This document shows, one piece after another, positions 41,720 to 50,155 of a stretch of 64,000 bases of DNA (position 1 is its first letter; every line of letters starts with the position of its first letter). The notes below the pieces were generated by a model. That model made no database searches, was not told the origin of the DNA, and saw only the letters and a list, made by a program, of their open reading frames with translations. The position numbers and the translations under genes were made by a program. Origin of the DNA: Sedimentibacter hydroxybenzoicus DSM 7310 (GTDB taxonomy: Bacteria; Bacillota; Clostridia; Tissierellales; Sedimentibacteraceae); contig NZ_JACBNQ010000002.1 of assembly GCF_013403245.1 (NCBI RefSeq), positions 1 to 64,000 on the forward strand. The letters run 5' to 3'.

Positions 41720-42672
41720 TTAAATTTATTAATTTTTTAGTAGCGGCTGTTTTTGCCGGAACACCTCTTTTGTTCGGTACATTGGGCGAAATTATGAATG
41801 AAAAATCAGGACACTTAAATCTTGGTGTTGAAGGCATGATGTCAATGGGTGCATGTGCAGGATTCATGGTCGGTTATCTGACCGATAACTTTTTAATTGC
41901 CTTAGCAGCCGCGTTTATTGCCGGTTTATTGGGTGCTTTAATTTATGCGGTACTTACCGTAACATTTATGGCAGATCAAAATGTAACAGGACTTACATTA
42001 ACAATTTTCGGCATAGGAATTTCTAATTTCATAGGTGAATATATGATTGTAAACTCACACACCAATTCCTTAAAGCTTCCGGAAGTAATATCGCAGCAGG
42101 TAAAGAATATATATATATCAGGATTAAGTGATATACCGGTCTTGGGGCAGTTGTTTTTTCAGTACAACCCTTTTGTATATATAGGTATAATCACAGCAAT
42201 AATACTTAGTATCTATTTAAATAAGACAAAGACAGGACTTAATTTAAAAGCCATAGGAGAAAATCCTGCATCAGCTGACGCGGCAGGCATAAAGGTAACA
42301 AAATATAAATATTTTAATATTTTACTGGGAGGGGGTATCTGCGGTATAGGTGGAGCCTACTGTTCATTGATAATAAATGGCGGAGTATGGATGAGCAACA
42401 GCGTAAACGGCCTTGGATGGATTGCGGTAGCGCTTGTAATTTTCGCATCATGGAGTCCGGTAAGGGCAATTTTCGGTTCATTCATTTTCGGGGGATTCAA
42501 TGTATTAAAATATTACTTCCCGAAAGACATATTTACGTTTCCAAATGCATTTTACGATATGCTTCCGTTTGTTATAACGGCACTGATACTGGTTATTACA
42601 TCTGTACGTAAATCAAAGAAAAATACACGACCTGCAAGCTGCGGTATAAACTATTACCGAGAAGAAAGATAA
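41716..42672 (+). CDS. Nucleoside ABC transporter permease (NupQ-like)
   Basis: Second permease, 318 residues, about nine helices. GEIMNEKSGHLNLGVEGMMSMGACAGF near 25 and KAIGENPASADAAGIKVTKYKY near 176 are family hallmarks. ATG overlaps the previous stop by four bases (ATGA). With the BMP protein, fused ATPase and NupP-like partner it completes a guanosine-type importer. Confidence 0.92.
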   Translation: MIKFINFLVAAVFAGTPLLFGTLGEIMNEKSGHLNLGVEGMMSMGACAGFMVGYLTDNFLIALAAAFIAGLLGALIYAVLTVTFMADQNVTGLTLTIFGIGISNFIGEYMIVNSHTNSLKLPEVISQQVKNIYISGLSDIPVLGQLFFQYNPFVYIGIITAIILSIYLNKTKTGLNLKAIGENPASADAAGIKVTKYKYFNILLGGGICGIGGAYCSLIINGGVWMSNSVNGLGWIAVALVIFASWSPVRAIFGSFIFGGFNVLKYYFPKDIFTFPNAFYDMLPFVITALILVITSVRKSKKNTRPASCGINYYREER

Positions 42673-42727
42673 GTATAGGTCGCTGAAAATGCTCACCTGC
42701 CTCGTTGCCGTTCAGGCTATCAATGTT

Positions 42728-42764
42728 AGAACCCGACAATTTATGTGGGTTCTTTCTGTTTTTT
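42728..42764 (+). terminator. Importer operon terminator
   Basis: AGAACCC (42728-42734) pairs with GGGTTCT (42747-42753) over a 12-base loop, then TTCTGTTTTTT. Confidence 0.8.
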
Positions 42765-42872
42765 GTGGTAGAATAATATAAGAGCTTAAAACATACTATT
42801 GAATTGCAGGGCTTGAATGTATAAAAAAAATAATTAAAACTAAAAATAATGCTAACTAAAAAGGAGGCCTCT

Positions 42873-44426
42873 ATGAAAAAAATATTAATCGTACTATTAT
42901 CCCTGTTAATGTTAACGAGCTGCGGTATCAATGAGAAGGTTGACGAAATAGAAGCAATAAATTTATCAAACGGTGAAAGAGTAATTATTCCCGGAGACAG
43001 TGAAGATGCAGCTGTTATTTTAAAGGCGCTTAATAACAATGATAAAACTGAAATTAACGTTGATGATGCTTCAGCTTTTGAAATAAATGTAATAAAGAAT
43101 TCTGCAACAAACCATTATAAATTGAATTTTGATATATCTGACAAATCGATATATGTATCACACGGCGGCAAGAATTTCAAGGTTAATGAGGTTGCAGCAA
43201 AGCAGTTGTTTTTAAATGAAAATTTTTCTCATGTATATATTGATAATACTCTTTACGATTCTTACATAGATTATAATGAAGAAAGCTATTTTCCTGAAGT
43301 AGAATATGAGTGGACATATAAGAATATAGACGGTCATTATGCGAAAAAGGAAGGAATAATAAAATCAAAATCAAATGATGAAATAATATATACCGGAAAT
43401 GAATCATTGGATATAGGTTATGAAAGGCTTCCGGATAGTCAGGTAATAAGAGTGTTTTCTCAGGAAAATCTAGTCGGTACGGGTAAAAATCTGCAGGAGC
43501 TTTTAAACAATTTGAACGTGGACGGTGAATACGATATTGAATGTCAGGCACAGTGGTTTTTAAAGGACAACTCAAACAGCTACGGCAATCAAACTGTCAG
43601 GTTTACGGTAAATGTAGATAAACCTGCAGATGCTGCGATTGTAACAAAAGATAATTACCCGGGCAATATACTGTTGGTCTCTGTAAACAACCTGAATCCC
43701 GATGAAACAGTTACCTTGAAGACAGAGACGGTTAAAATTCCTGCGGAGATATATCCTTATAAGGGAAGAGGTATGTTTATATGCCCGATTGATTTATATG
43801 CAGTATCAGGTACCTATGACTTAAGCGTAATTATAAACGAAGGAAAGGTCGGAGAGTACACAATACTCAAACCCTTTGAAATAAAAGATAAATCCTTTAA
43901 AACACAATATTTGACCGTTTCAGAAGAAATGAACGAAACTAATAATGATAATACTGCCATTTACGAGTTCGCACAGCTTGTGAAACCGGCAAGAACAAAT
44001 TCTGTACCTGAAAAGCTGTGGGAGGGTACCTTCATTATGCCGGTTGAAGGAAGGCTGACCACTGATTTTGCAGAAATAAGATTTGTAAATAATGAACAAT
44101 CCTCATCCAGACATTCGGGGCTTGATCTTGCGGCTCCAATAGGTACGGAGATTAAAGCACCAAACAACGGTATCGTTACATTTGCAATGGAGGGGCTTTT
44201 ATCTCCGGGCAATACAGTTGTAATAGACCATGGGATGGGACTTTTTACATCATATTACCATTTAGATTCAATATCGGTTAAAAAAGGAGATAAAGTAAAA
44301 AAGGAAGATATAATAGGAACTGTGGGAACAACCGGATTTTCAACCGGTCCGCATCTTCATTATGCCGTCAGCATTTATAATACTTATGTTAATCCTTACC
44401 AGACTCTGAGCGGCATAATTGATTAA
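42873..44426 (+). CDS. M23 family metallopeptidase lipoprotein
   Basis: A 517-residue lipoprotein with lipobox LMLTSC (Cys about 18). Residues 20-380 form an unrecognised extracytoplasmic region, perhaps with Ig-like folds. The C-terminal LytM domain (about 385-515) has HSGLDLAAPIGTEIKAP, the HxxxD zinc motif, and GPHLHYAV, the HxH motif. Both zinc motifs are intact, so it should be an active peptidoglycan endopeptidase. From ATG 42873 behind GGAGG; the frame opens 8 codons earlier without a better site. Its own transcript, between the nup terminator and the nfeD promoter. Confidence 0.88.
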   Translation: MKKILIVLLSLLMLTSCGINEKVDEIEAINLSNGERVIIPGDSEDAAVILKALNNNDKTEINVDDASAFEINVIKNSATNHYKLNFDISDKSIYVSHGGKNFKVNEVAAKQLFLNENFSHVYIDNTLYDSYIDYNEESYFPEVEYEWTYKNIDGHYAKKEGIIKSKSNDEIIYTGNESLDIGYERLPDSQVIRVFSQENLVGTGKNLQELLNNLNVDGEYDIECQAQWFLKDNSNSYGNQTVRFTVNVDKPADAAIVTKDNYPGNILLVSVNNLNPDETVTLKTETVKIPAEIYPYKGRGMFICPIDLYAVSGTYDLSVIINEGKVGEYTILKPFEIKDKSFKTQYLTVSEEMNETNNDNTAIYEFAQLVKPARTNSVPEKLWEGTFIMPVEGRLTTDFAEIRFVNNEQSSSRHSGLDLAAPIGTEIKAPNNGIVTFAMEGLLSPGNTVVIDHGMGLFTSYYHLDSISVKKGDKVKKEDIIGTVGTTGFSTGPHLHYAVSIYNTYVNPYQTLSGIID

Positions 44427-44440
44427 TTGTTAATTTTTTG

Positions 44441-44469
44441 TTTACCTCAATTGAAATGTGGTATATAAT
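44441..44469 (+). promoter_or_regulatory. Promoter of the NfeD-SPFH pair
   Basis: TTTACC (44441-44446), 17 bases, TATAAT (44464-44469), 30 bases before the NfeD start. Confidence 0.8.
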
Positions 44470-44498
44470 TAATAAGAATACTTTTAAAGGAGCTTATT

Positions 44499-44930
44499 AT
44501 GGATTTTATTGGATGGGCTTGGCTTATTATAATTGCAGTATGTGTTATAATAGAGGCAGCTACACTGGGACTTGCAACAATTTGGTTTGCCATAGGAGCC
44601 TTAGTTGCCTGGTTAATTTATTTGACCGGAGTAAATCTTCATGTGCAAATTATGGTTTTTTTGTTCGTGTCAATTATAACCTTGGTATTAACAAGACCTA
44701 TTGCCGTTGAAAAGCTAAAAATAGGAAAATCAAGAACAAATGCTGATTCTTTAATAGGGGAACAGGTTAAGGTTATTGAAACAATCAATAATATAAATAA
44801 CGAGGGAACCGTAAAGGCAAGAGGGCAAATATGGTCGGCAAAATCCACAAACGATGAAATAATCGAAAAAGACGAATTGGTTGTAGTAGTCGAAATAAAA
44901 GGTGTAAAGCTCTTAGTAAAAAGAAAATAA
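44499..44930 (+). CDS. NfeD family membrane protein (short form)
   Basis: A 143-residue protein with three to four helices in residues 5-65 (WAWLIIIAVCVIIEAATLGLATIWFAIGALVAWLIY) and a C-terminal OB-fold domain (80-143; LIGEQVKVIETINNINNEGTVKARGQIWSAKS). This is the short NfeD1b form without the ClpP-like protease domain. It is nearly always next to an SPFH gene, as here (12 bases), and is thought to organise membrane microdomains. AAGGAGC precedes ATG 44499. Confidence 0.92.
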   Translation: MDFIGWAWLIIIAVCVIIEAATLGLATIWFAIGALVAWLIYLTGVNLHVQIMVFLFVSIITLVLTRPIAVEKLKIGKSRTNADSLIGEQVKVIETINNINNEGTVKARGQIWSAKSTNDEIIEKDELVVVVEIKGVKLLVKRK

Positions 44931-44942
44931 TGGAGGTAAGGA

Positions 44943-45863
44943 ATGGAATATATAGGTTTAGCTTTTCTTTTAATCATTGTAATCGCATTATTAGCAACAA
45001 ATATCAGGATAGTGCCTCAGGCATATTCTTATGTTATTGAGCGTCTTGGTGCTTATCAATCAACTTGGAGTGTGGGACTTCACATAAAGGTGCCACTAAT
45101 TGACAAAATAGCGAAAAAAGTAAATTTGAAAGAGCAAGTTGTAGATTTTCCTCCTCAGCCGGTTATAACTAAGGATAATGTTACAATGCAGATTGATACA
45201 GTTATATTTTTTCAGATAACAGATCCGAAGTTTTTTGCATATGGTGTGGATAGACCAATGTCTGCGATAGAAAATTTGTCTTCAACAACATTAAGAAATA
45301 TAATAGGCGATCTTGAATTGGACCAGACACTAACATCAAGGGAAATAATCAATACGAAAATGCGCGTGGTATTAGATGAAGCGACAGACCCTTGGGGAAT
45401 TAAAATTAATCGTGTGGAAGTTAAAAATATAATGCCTCCTAAAGAAATTCAAAATGCTATGGAAAAGCAAATGAAGGCAGAGAGAGAAAAGAGAGAATCA
45501 ATACTTATTGCTGAAGGTCAAAAGAATGCTGCAATCTTGGTTTCACAAGGTAAAAAGGAATCTGCAATTCTGGAAGCAGAAGCAGAAAAACAAGCTACAA
45601 TACTGAGAGCTGAAGCGAGAAAAGAAGCATCCATAAGAGAGGCAGAGGGTGAAGCAGAAGCAATATTAAGTATACAAAGAGCAACTGCAGAAGGGTTAAA
45701 ATTAATAAAAGACGTGGGGCTTAATAAGGAAGTATTGACATTAAAAAGCTTTGAAGCGTATGAAAAAGCTGCAAACGGTCAGGCAACTAAGATTATAGTT
45801 CCGTCAGACATTCAGGGTCTTGCAGGGCTTGCATCGGCGCTTACGGAAGTTGGAAAGCAATAA
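44943..45863 (+). CDS. SPFH/stomatin-like protein (QmcA/YbbK type)
   Basis: A 306-residue protein with an N-terminal membrane helix (3-20), SPFH/band 7 domain (about 20-180; VPQAYSYVIERLGAYQSTWSVGLHIKVP) and a long Ala/Glu/Lys coiled coil (175-250; ILEAEAEKQATILRAEARKEASI). It oligomerises at the membrane and works with NfeD in membrane quality control or microdomain structure. GGAGG precedes ATG 44943. It ends at a clear terminator. Confidence 0.94.
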   Translation: MEYIGLAFLLIIVIALLATNIRIVPQAYSYVIERLGAYQSTWSVGLHIKVPLIDKIAKKVNLKEQVVDFPPQPVITKDNVTMQIDTVIFFQITDPKFFAYGVDRPMSAIENLSSTTLRNIIGDLELDQTLTSREIINTKMRVVLDEATDPWGIKINRVEVKNIMPPKEIQNAMEKQMKAEREKRESILIAEGQKNAAILVSQGKKESAILEAEAEKQATILRAEARKEASIREAEGEAEAILSIQRATAEGLKLIKDVGLNKEVLTLKSFEAYEKAANGQATKIIVPSDIQGLAGLASALTEVGKQ

Positions 45864-45889
45864 GTAAAGATATAAGGATAAACATAATA

Positions 45890-45920
45890 AAAGAATGGTT
45901 GAATTGACCATTCTTTTTTA
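45890..45920 (+). terminator. Terminator after the SPFH gene
   Basis: AAGAATGGT (45891-45899) pairs with ACCATTCTT (45907-45915) over a 7-base loop, then TTTTAG. It may also serve the convergent DUF5317 gene. Confidence 0.85.
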
Positions 45921-45929
45921 GTATCTTTA

Positions 45930-46508
45930 TTATCGTAAAATGTCTTTGGAAAATGTGATTCTGTTTCTGTTTTGAATAAATTTATCAGATATAATTGATT
46001 GGACCACCATTGCAACCCCTATTGCGGCTATTAAATCTCCTACACTTACGATTATCCAGTTTCCTATTGTAATAATGTTTCCTAAGAAGCTTAATGATGC
46101 TGTTTCTGCCGGTGTGAAAAATAACATTTTACCGCTTATAAGTAATTCGTATATTTCCGTGCCATATAGCTTTGCAGCGGCTTCTGATGATAAGGGGAAT
46201 TTAAAGCTGTTTGCCAGAAATGCTAATAAGTTTGCGCCTAAACCTATAAGAGGTATCACCATAAACTTCATACTTAGGTTAGCTATTAAAAATAAACCTG
46301 TAAAGATATATGTCATTAAAAGAAATATTGAATATAAATTTGAGCTGTAATCAAAGAGCCCTAAATTCATTACAATTATAGCAAGATAAAGTAATGCAGA
46401 TATAAAAATCAAAAATTTGAAATTAAAACGTACATAAGCAAGACGAGAAATTTTGCCTCTTCTTAGAAAACCGATAATTATTCCTAATACCAATGCTTCA
46501 AGAAACAT
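45930..46508 (-). CDS. DUF5317 family membrane protein
   Basis: A 192-residue membrane protein with five or six helices. MFLEALVLGIIIGFLRRGKISRL at the N-terminus and FLGNIITIGNWIIVSVGDLIAAIGVAMVVQ near 145 match DUF5317, a Firmicutes family of unknown function. GGAGG lies before ATG 46508, inside a 4-codon upward extension of the frame, so the shorter start is chosen. Likely monocistronic and divergent from the CorC-like gene. Confidence 0.75.
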   Translation of the reverse strand: MFLEALVLGIIIGFLRRGKISRLAYVRFNFKFLIFISALLYLAIIVMNLGLFDYSSNLYSIFLLMTYIFTGLFLIANLSMKFMVIPLIGLGANLLAFLANSFKFPLSSEAAAKLYGTEIYELLISGKMLFFTPAETASLSFLGNIITIGNWIIVSVGDLIAAIGVAMVVQSIISDKFIQNRNRITFSKDILR

Positions 46509-46614
46509 GTTTTCCTCCATATATTTAGAGTTACTATAATTTTACAATATATCTTATAATATATCAACAACATATTGAATTATTCACTAAAAAATGTGCT
46601 ATCATAAATGAATA

Positions 46615-46643
46615 TTGACTGGGTATAATATATATGGTATCAT
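46615..46643 (+). promoter_or_regulatory. Promoter of the CorC-like gene
   Basis: TTGACT (46615-46620), 17 bases, TATCAT (46638-46643), 39 bases before the GTG start. Confidence 0.7.
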
Positions 46644-46681
46644 TTTTGTAATAATTTTCAATTTTTAGGAGGTATATTTTA

Positions 46682-48013
46682 GTGGAAGACGGCTCGATAT
46701 GGGGTCCTATTATATTGCAATTAGTTTTAATTTCTATAAACGCTGTTTTTGCTTCGGCAGAAATAGCAGTCATATCAATGAACGATAACAGAATGGCTAA
46801 AATGGCGACAGAAGGTGATAAGCGCGCCATTAAATTAAGCAAGCTTACATTACAGCCATCATATTTTCTTTCGGTAATTCAGGTAGGAATAACCTTGGCG
46901 GGCTTCTTTGGAAGTGCTTTTGCGGCTGACAATTTCGCCAGCAGGCTTACAGGTATACTGATCAAGAGCGGTCTTGATTTCCCGGCAGCTACATTCAATA
47001 CAATTTCGGTTATTATAATAACTCTGATACTTTCCTATTTTACCCTTGTGTTCGGAGAGCTTGTTCCGAAAAGAGTCGGCATGAAAAATGCTGAGAAATT
47101 GGCTTTATTCATGTCCGGATTTTTACATTTCATTTCTAAATTATTCTCGCCGTTAGTATGGCTTTTGACAGCTTCAACTAACGGAATTTTAAGATTGATT
47201 GGAATAGATCCCGATTCCGAAGATGAAGAAGTTACCGAAGAAGACATAAGAATGATGGTGGATGTGGGAAGTGAAAAGGGCTCTATAAATGAAAGCGAAA
47301 AACAAATGATTCAAAATGTGTTTGAATTTGATAATAAAACTGCCGAAGAGGTAATGACCCACAGAACTGAGGTAACCATTTTGTGGTTAGATGAAACGGA
47401 TGAAGAATGGGCACAAAAGATGACTAAGAGCAGGCATTCAAGATATCCCGTATGCGACGGCAGCGCAGATAATATAATCGGAGTTTTGAATGTTAAGGAT
47501 TACTTCAGATTGAAGGATAAATCAAGAGAAAACATAATGAACAAAGCAATAAAATCTGCTTATTATGTGCCTGAGACAGTCAGGACGGATGTTCTTTTCC
47601 AAAATATGAAAAAAACAAGGAATCATTTTGCTGTTGTATTTGACGAATATGGCGGTATGAGCGGTGTTATAACAATGAATGACCTCCTTGAACAAATAGT
47701 CGGAAATTTTGATGATGATTATTTGAATCCCGAGCCGCCGACAATCGAAAAAATAGATGAAGATACATGGAAGATAAAGGGCTCTGCATATTTAGAAGAT
47801 GTTTCAACGGAGCTGAATATCAGCTTGCCTGATGATGATTTTGATACATTCGGAGGGCTTGTGTTCGGAGTGCTCGGTATAATACCGGAGGATGGCAGCA
47901 CTATGGAACTTGAAGAATACGGCTTAAAAATAATGGTTACAGAAATCAAGGGTCGAAGACTGGAGACTGCAATTGTATATAAAGTGAAGGATACTACCGA
48001 TTACGTAGATTAA
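46682..48013 (+). CDS. CNNM/CorC-type (hemolysin-like) transporter
   Basis: A 443-residue protein with DUF21/CNNM membrane domain (about 5-195, four helices; VFASAEIAVISMN, GELVPKRVGMKNAEKLA), tandem CBS domains (about 215-335; VMTHRTEVTIL, FAVVFDEYGGMSGVITMNDLLEQIVG) and CorC_HlyC domain (350-435). Relatives export Mg2+ or Co2+ and respond to ATP through the CBS pair; older hemolysin names are misleading. The start is GTG 46682, spaced 9 bases from AGGAGG; no ATG is nearby in frame. Confidence 0.92.
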   Translation: MEDGSIWGPIILQLVLISINAVFASAEIAVISMNDNRMAKMATEGDKRAIKLSKLTLQPSYFLSVIQVGITLAGFFGSAFAADNFASRLTGILIKSGLDFPAATFNTISVIIITLILSYFTLVFGELVPKRVGMKNAEKLALFMSGFLHFISKLFSPLVWLLTASTNGILRLIGIDPDSEDEEVTEEDIRMMVDVGSEKGSINESEKQMIQNVFEFDNKTAEEVMTHRTEVTILWLDETDEEWAQKMTKSRHSRYPVCDGSADNIIGVLNVKDYFRLKDKSRENIMNKAIKSAYYVPETVRTDVLFQNMKKTRNHFAVVFDEYGGMSGVITMNDLLEQIVGNFDDDYLNPEPPTIEKIDEDTWKIKGSAYLEDVSTELNISLPDDDFDTFGGLVFGVLGIIPEDGSTMELEEYGLKIMVTEIKGRRLETAIVYKVKDTTDYVD

Positions 48014-48053
48014 TTCAGATATTCTTAAGCTTTATCCTGTACCATATATCGGA

Positions 48054-48120
48054 AAGGGGACACACTTCTTTTACAGAGAGAGTATCTGTTGGATAGGAGG
48101 AACGTCTTCGTCAGGAGGAG
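48054..48120 (+). repeat. GGGGACACAC repeat, third copy
   Basis: AAAGGGGACACACTTCTTT...GGATAGGAGGAACGTC aligns closely with the fuller copy before pyrK (13258-13320), including the following AGGAGGAGG. Again it fills the gap directly before a gene and provides or abuts its ribosome site. Confidence 0.6.
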
Positions 48121-48126
48121 GGTTAT

Positions 48127-48744
48127 ATGAGTTATTTAATGGAGAAATTATTAATACTTCCGGGCATATTGCTCGGAATTTCAATACATGAGTTTGCACA
48201 TGGATATGCAGCAGTAAAAATGGGTGATGATACACCCTTGATGCAGGGGAGATTGACATTGAATCCATTGAAGCATTTAGATCCTTTAGGATTTATGTGC
48301 TTGCTTTTATTTGGCTTCGGGTGGGCAAAGCCCGTAATGATAAATAGAAGAAATTTTAAAAACCCGCGAAGAGATGATGCGGTAGTTTCATTTGCCGGTC
48401 CGCTGGCTAACCTATTAATAGCTTTTTTATTTGTAGGACTTATGAAGCTTACAGATATGTACATGCCGTATACAATGACAACACAGATTATATGGGAGGT
48501 ACTGAGAAGCACCGTATGGATTAACCTTGTGCTTATGGTATTTAATTTAATACCAATACCGCCTCTTGACGGTCATCATATTTTAGGAAGCATAGGCGGT
48601 GCCAGGGTTTGGAACTTCTATTATAAATATTATGATCAGCTAAGATTTGCGATGCTTCTTATAATAGTGTTCAGAGGGGTGGGAAGAATTATTACTCCGC
48701 CGATACTATTTTTATATAACTTATTAACTTCTATATTCTTTTAA
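48127..48744 (+). CDS. Site-2 protease family zinc peptidase (M50)
   Basis: A 205-residue polytopic metalloprotease. The zinc motif HEFAH is at 21-25 in the first helix and the distal aspartate in NLIPIPPLDGHHIL near 145. QGRLTLNPLKHLDPLG near 42 is typical of the compact YwhC-like subgroup, which lacks PDZ and CBS domains. It cuts membrane-embedded substrates; the target is unknown. Ribosome site AGGAGGAGG. The folate gene follows after 9 bases. Confidence 0.92.
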   Translation: MSYLMEKLLILPGILLGISIHEFAHGYAAVKMGDDTPLMQGRLTLNPLKHLDPLGFMCLLLFGFGWAKPVMINRRNFKNPRRDDAVVSFAGPLANLLIAFLFVGLMKLTDMYMPYTMTTQIIWEVLRSTVWINLVLMVFNLIPIPPLDGHHILGSIGGARVWNFYYKYYDQLRFAMLLIIVFRGVGRIITPPILFLYNLLTSIFF

Positions 48745-48753
48745 GGTGAAAAT

Positions 48754-49320
48754 ATGGATAAGGGAGAATTAAGAAAAAGAATACTCAGTATAAGGAACGT
48801 GTTAAAACCGGATGAAGCAGATTATAAAAGTAAAATTATTATGGATAAGCTTACTTCCTTAGATGAATATAAAAGCAGCAAAGTTGTTTTTATTTATATG
48901 TCATTTAAAAATGAAGTAAAAACCTATGATTTAATTGAAAGAATGCTTTCAGAGCATAAAAGAGTTGTTATACCTTATACTGATACTAAAAATACGGAAA
49001 TAATACCGTCGGAAATAAAAAACTTAAAGGATGATTTGGTTTTAAATTCATTTGGATATTATGAACCTGTATTAGGAAAGGTAAAGCAAGTAAATACAGA
49101 GGAATTAGATTTAATAATAGCTCCGGGAGTCGTATTTGACGAAAGCTTAAATCGCGTGGGTTTTGGCAAGGGATATTATGACAGGATATTGAGTAACAAA
49201 AGAAAAGATGCAAAAATTATAGCGGTGGCATATGAATTTCAGATAGTTGATGAGGTTCCCACAGAATCGCACGATATAAAGATGGATATGATAATCACCG
49301 AAGAAAGAATAATTCAGTGA
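48754..49320 (+). CDS. 5-formyltetrahydrofolate cyclo-ligase
   Basis: Converts 5-formyl-THF to 5,10-methenyl-THF with ATP. The 188-residue length is typical. Motifs: N-terminal ELRKRILSIRNVL, the folate/ATP motif IAPGVVFDESLNRVGFGKGYYDRIL near 129, and final DIKMDMIITE. It returns the stored folate to the one-carbon pool that GlyA feeds. Probably translated with the upstream peptidase. Confidence 0.94.
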   Translation: MDKGELRKRILSIRNVLKPDEADYKSKIIMDKLTSLDEYKSSKVVFIYMSFKNEVKTYDLIERMLSEHKRVVIPYTDTKNTEIIPSEIKNLKDDLVLNSFGYYEPVLGKVKQVNTEELDLIIAPGVVFDESLNRVGFGKGYYDRILSNKRKDAKIIAVAYEFQIVDEVPTESHDIKMDMIITEERIIQ

Positions 49321-49355
49321 ACATTGAACATTGAAGAATGAACAGTTGATGATAT

Positions 49356-49379
49356 GGATTTATGCTAATGCATAAATCC
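49356..49379 (+). terminator. Terminator-like hairpin after the cyclo-ligase gene
   Basis: GGATTTATGC (49356-49365) pairs perfectly with GCATAAATCC (49370-49379), loop TAAT, followed by TAATTTATTTTC. Confidence 0.65.
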
Positions 49380-49399
49380 TAATTTATTTTCACTTACAT

Positions 49400-49439
49400 A
49401 AGCGACTGACACCAAATCAAAGATTTGGGTCATCTGCTT
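49400..49439. repeat. AAGCGACTGACACC hairpin repeat overlapping comF stop
   Basis: Single full copy, preceded by TTCACTTACAT. Its last T forms part of the TAA stop codon of the minus-strand comF gene (49439-49441), so the end of the coding sequence may have been set by insertion of the repeat. Confidence 0.75.
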
Positions 49440-50155
49440 TATCTGGCGATTGTTATTACATAAACCTTACTGACACCATAATTTATGAGTACTTTTGAGC
49501 ATTCATTGACTGTGGAGCCGGTTGTGTATATATCATCTACCAAAAGAACGGAGCTGTTAATGATTTTATCAGAGGATGTCTTTACCAGAAAAGCATCTTT
49601 TAAATTTTTTCTTCTTTCTTCTTTGCTGTGTTCACTTTGTTTTTCGGTTCTTTTAATTCTTTTCAGCCCATCAATGTATGGTATGGATAAGTTGTTTGCA
49701 ATATATTTTGCTAACAGCTCTGATTGATTATATCCTCTGTGGAGTAGTTTTGAGCGATGGAGCGGAACCGATAATATATAATCATAGTCTGAGTAATTTT
49801 CTTCTTTTATATGATCAATTATTAAACTGCCGAAAAGCTTGTAAAAGTACGGCTTATTATAGTATTTATAATTATAAATGGCATTTTTAATAACACCTTC
49901 ATAAGCATACAAGGATTTGGAAGCTTCAAAATATCTTTCATCTGCGCTGCATTCCTTGCAAAGCTCAGTGGGCTTATCATAATTAATTGGCTTCGAACAT
50001 TTTATACATACCGGTGGGACGATTTTCTTAATCTTTCTTTCGCAGTTGAAGCATATATACCTTTCGCCTATTTCTTCATCATATTTATCACAAATGAAGC
50101 AGGTGTTTTTCTCAGGATAAATAAGCTCCAAAAAAGAATCCACATATTTTTTCAT
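49439..50155 (-). CDS. comF: ComF family phosphoribosyltransferase-like protein
   Basis: A 238-residue protein involved in DNA uptake in competent bacteria. The N-terminal zinc-ribbon region has CFICDKYDEEIGERYICFNC and VCIKCSKP...CKEC, and the C-terminal PRTase fold has the PRPP motif VLLVDDIYTTGSTVNE near 210. It overlaps the upstream recD2 stop by four bases (ATGA on the minus strand), so the two are co-expressed. The chain ends within a hairpin repeat. Confidence 0.92.
   Translation of the reverse strand: MKKYVDSFLELIYPEKNTCFICDKYDEEIGERYICFNCERKIKKIVPPVCIKCSKPINYDKPTELCKECSADERYFEASKSLYAYEGVIKNAIYNYKYYNKPYFYKLFGSLIIDHIKEENYSDYDYILSVPLHRSKLLHRGYNQSELLAKYIANNLSIPYIDGLKRIKRTEKQSEHSKEERRKNLKDAFLVKTSSDKIINSSVLLVDDIYTTGSTVNECSKVLINYGVSKVYVITIAR

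Noticed and set aside
49439-50155. comF as evidence for an active competence locus here
   Set aside because: No comE or comG genes are nearby; comF-recD2 pairing alone does not show competence.
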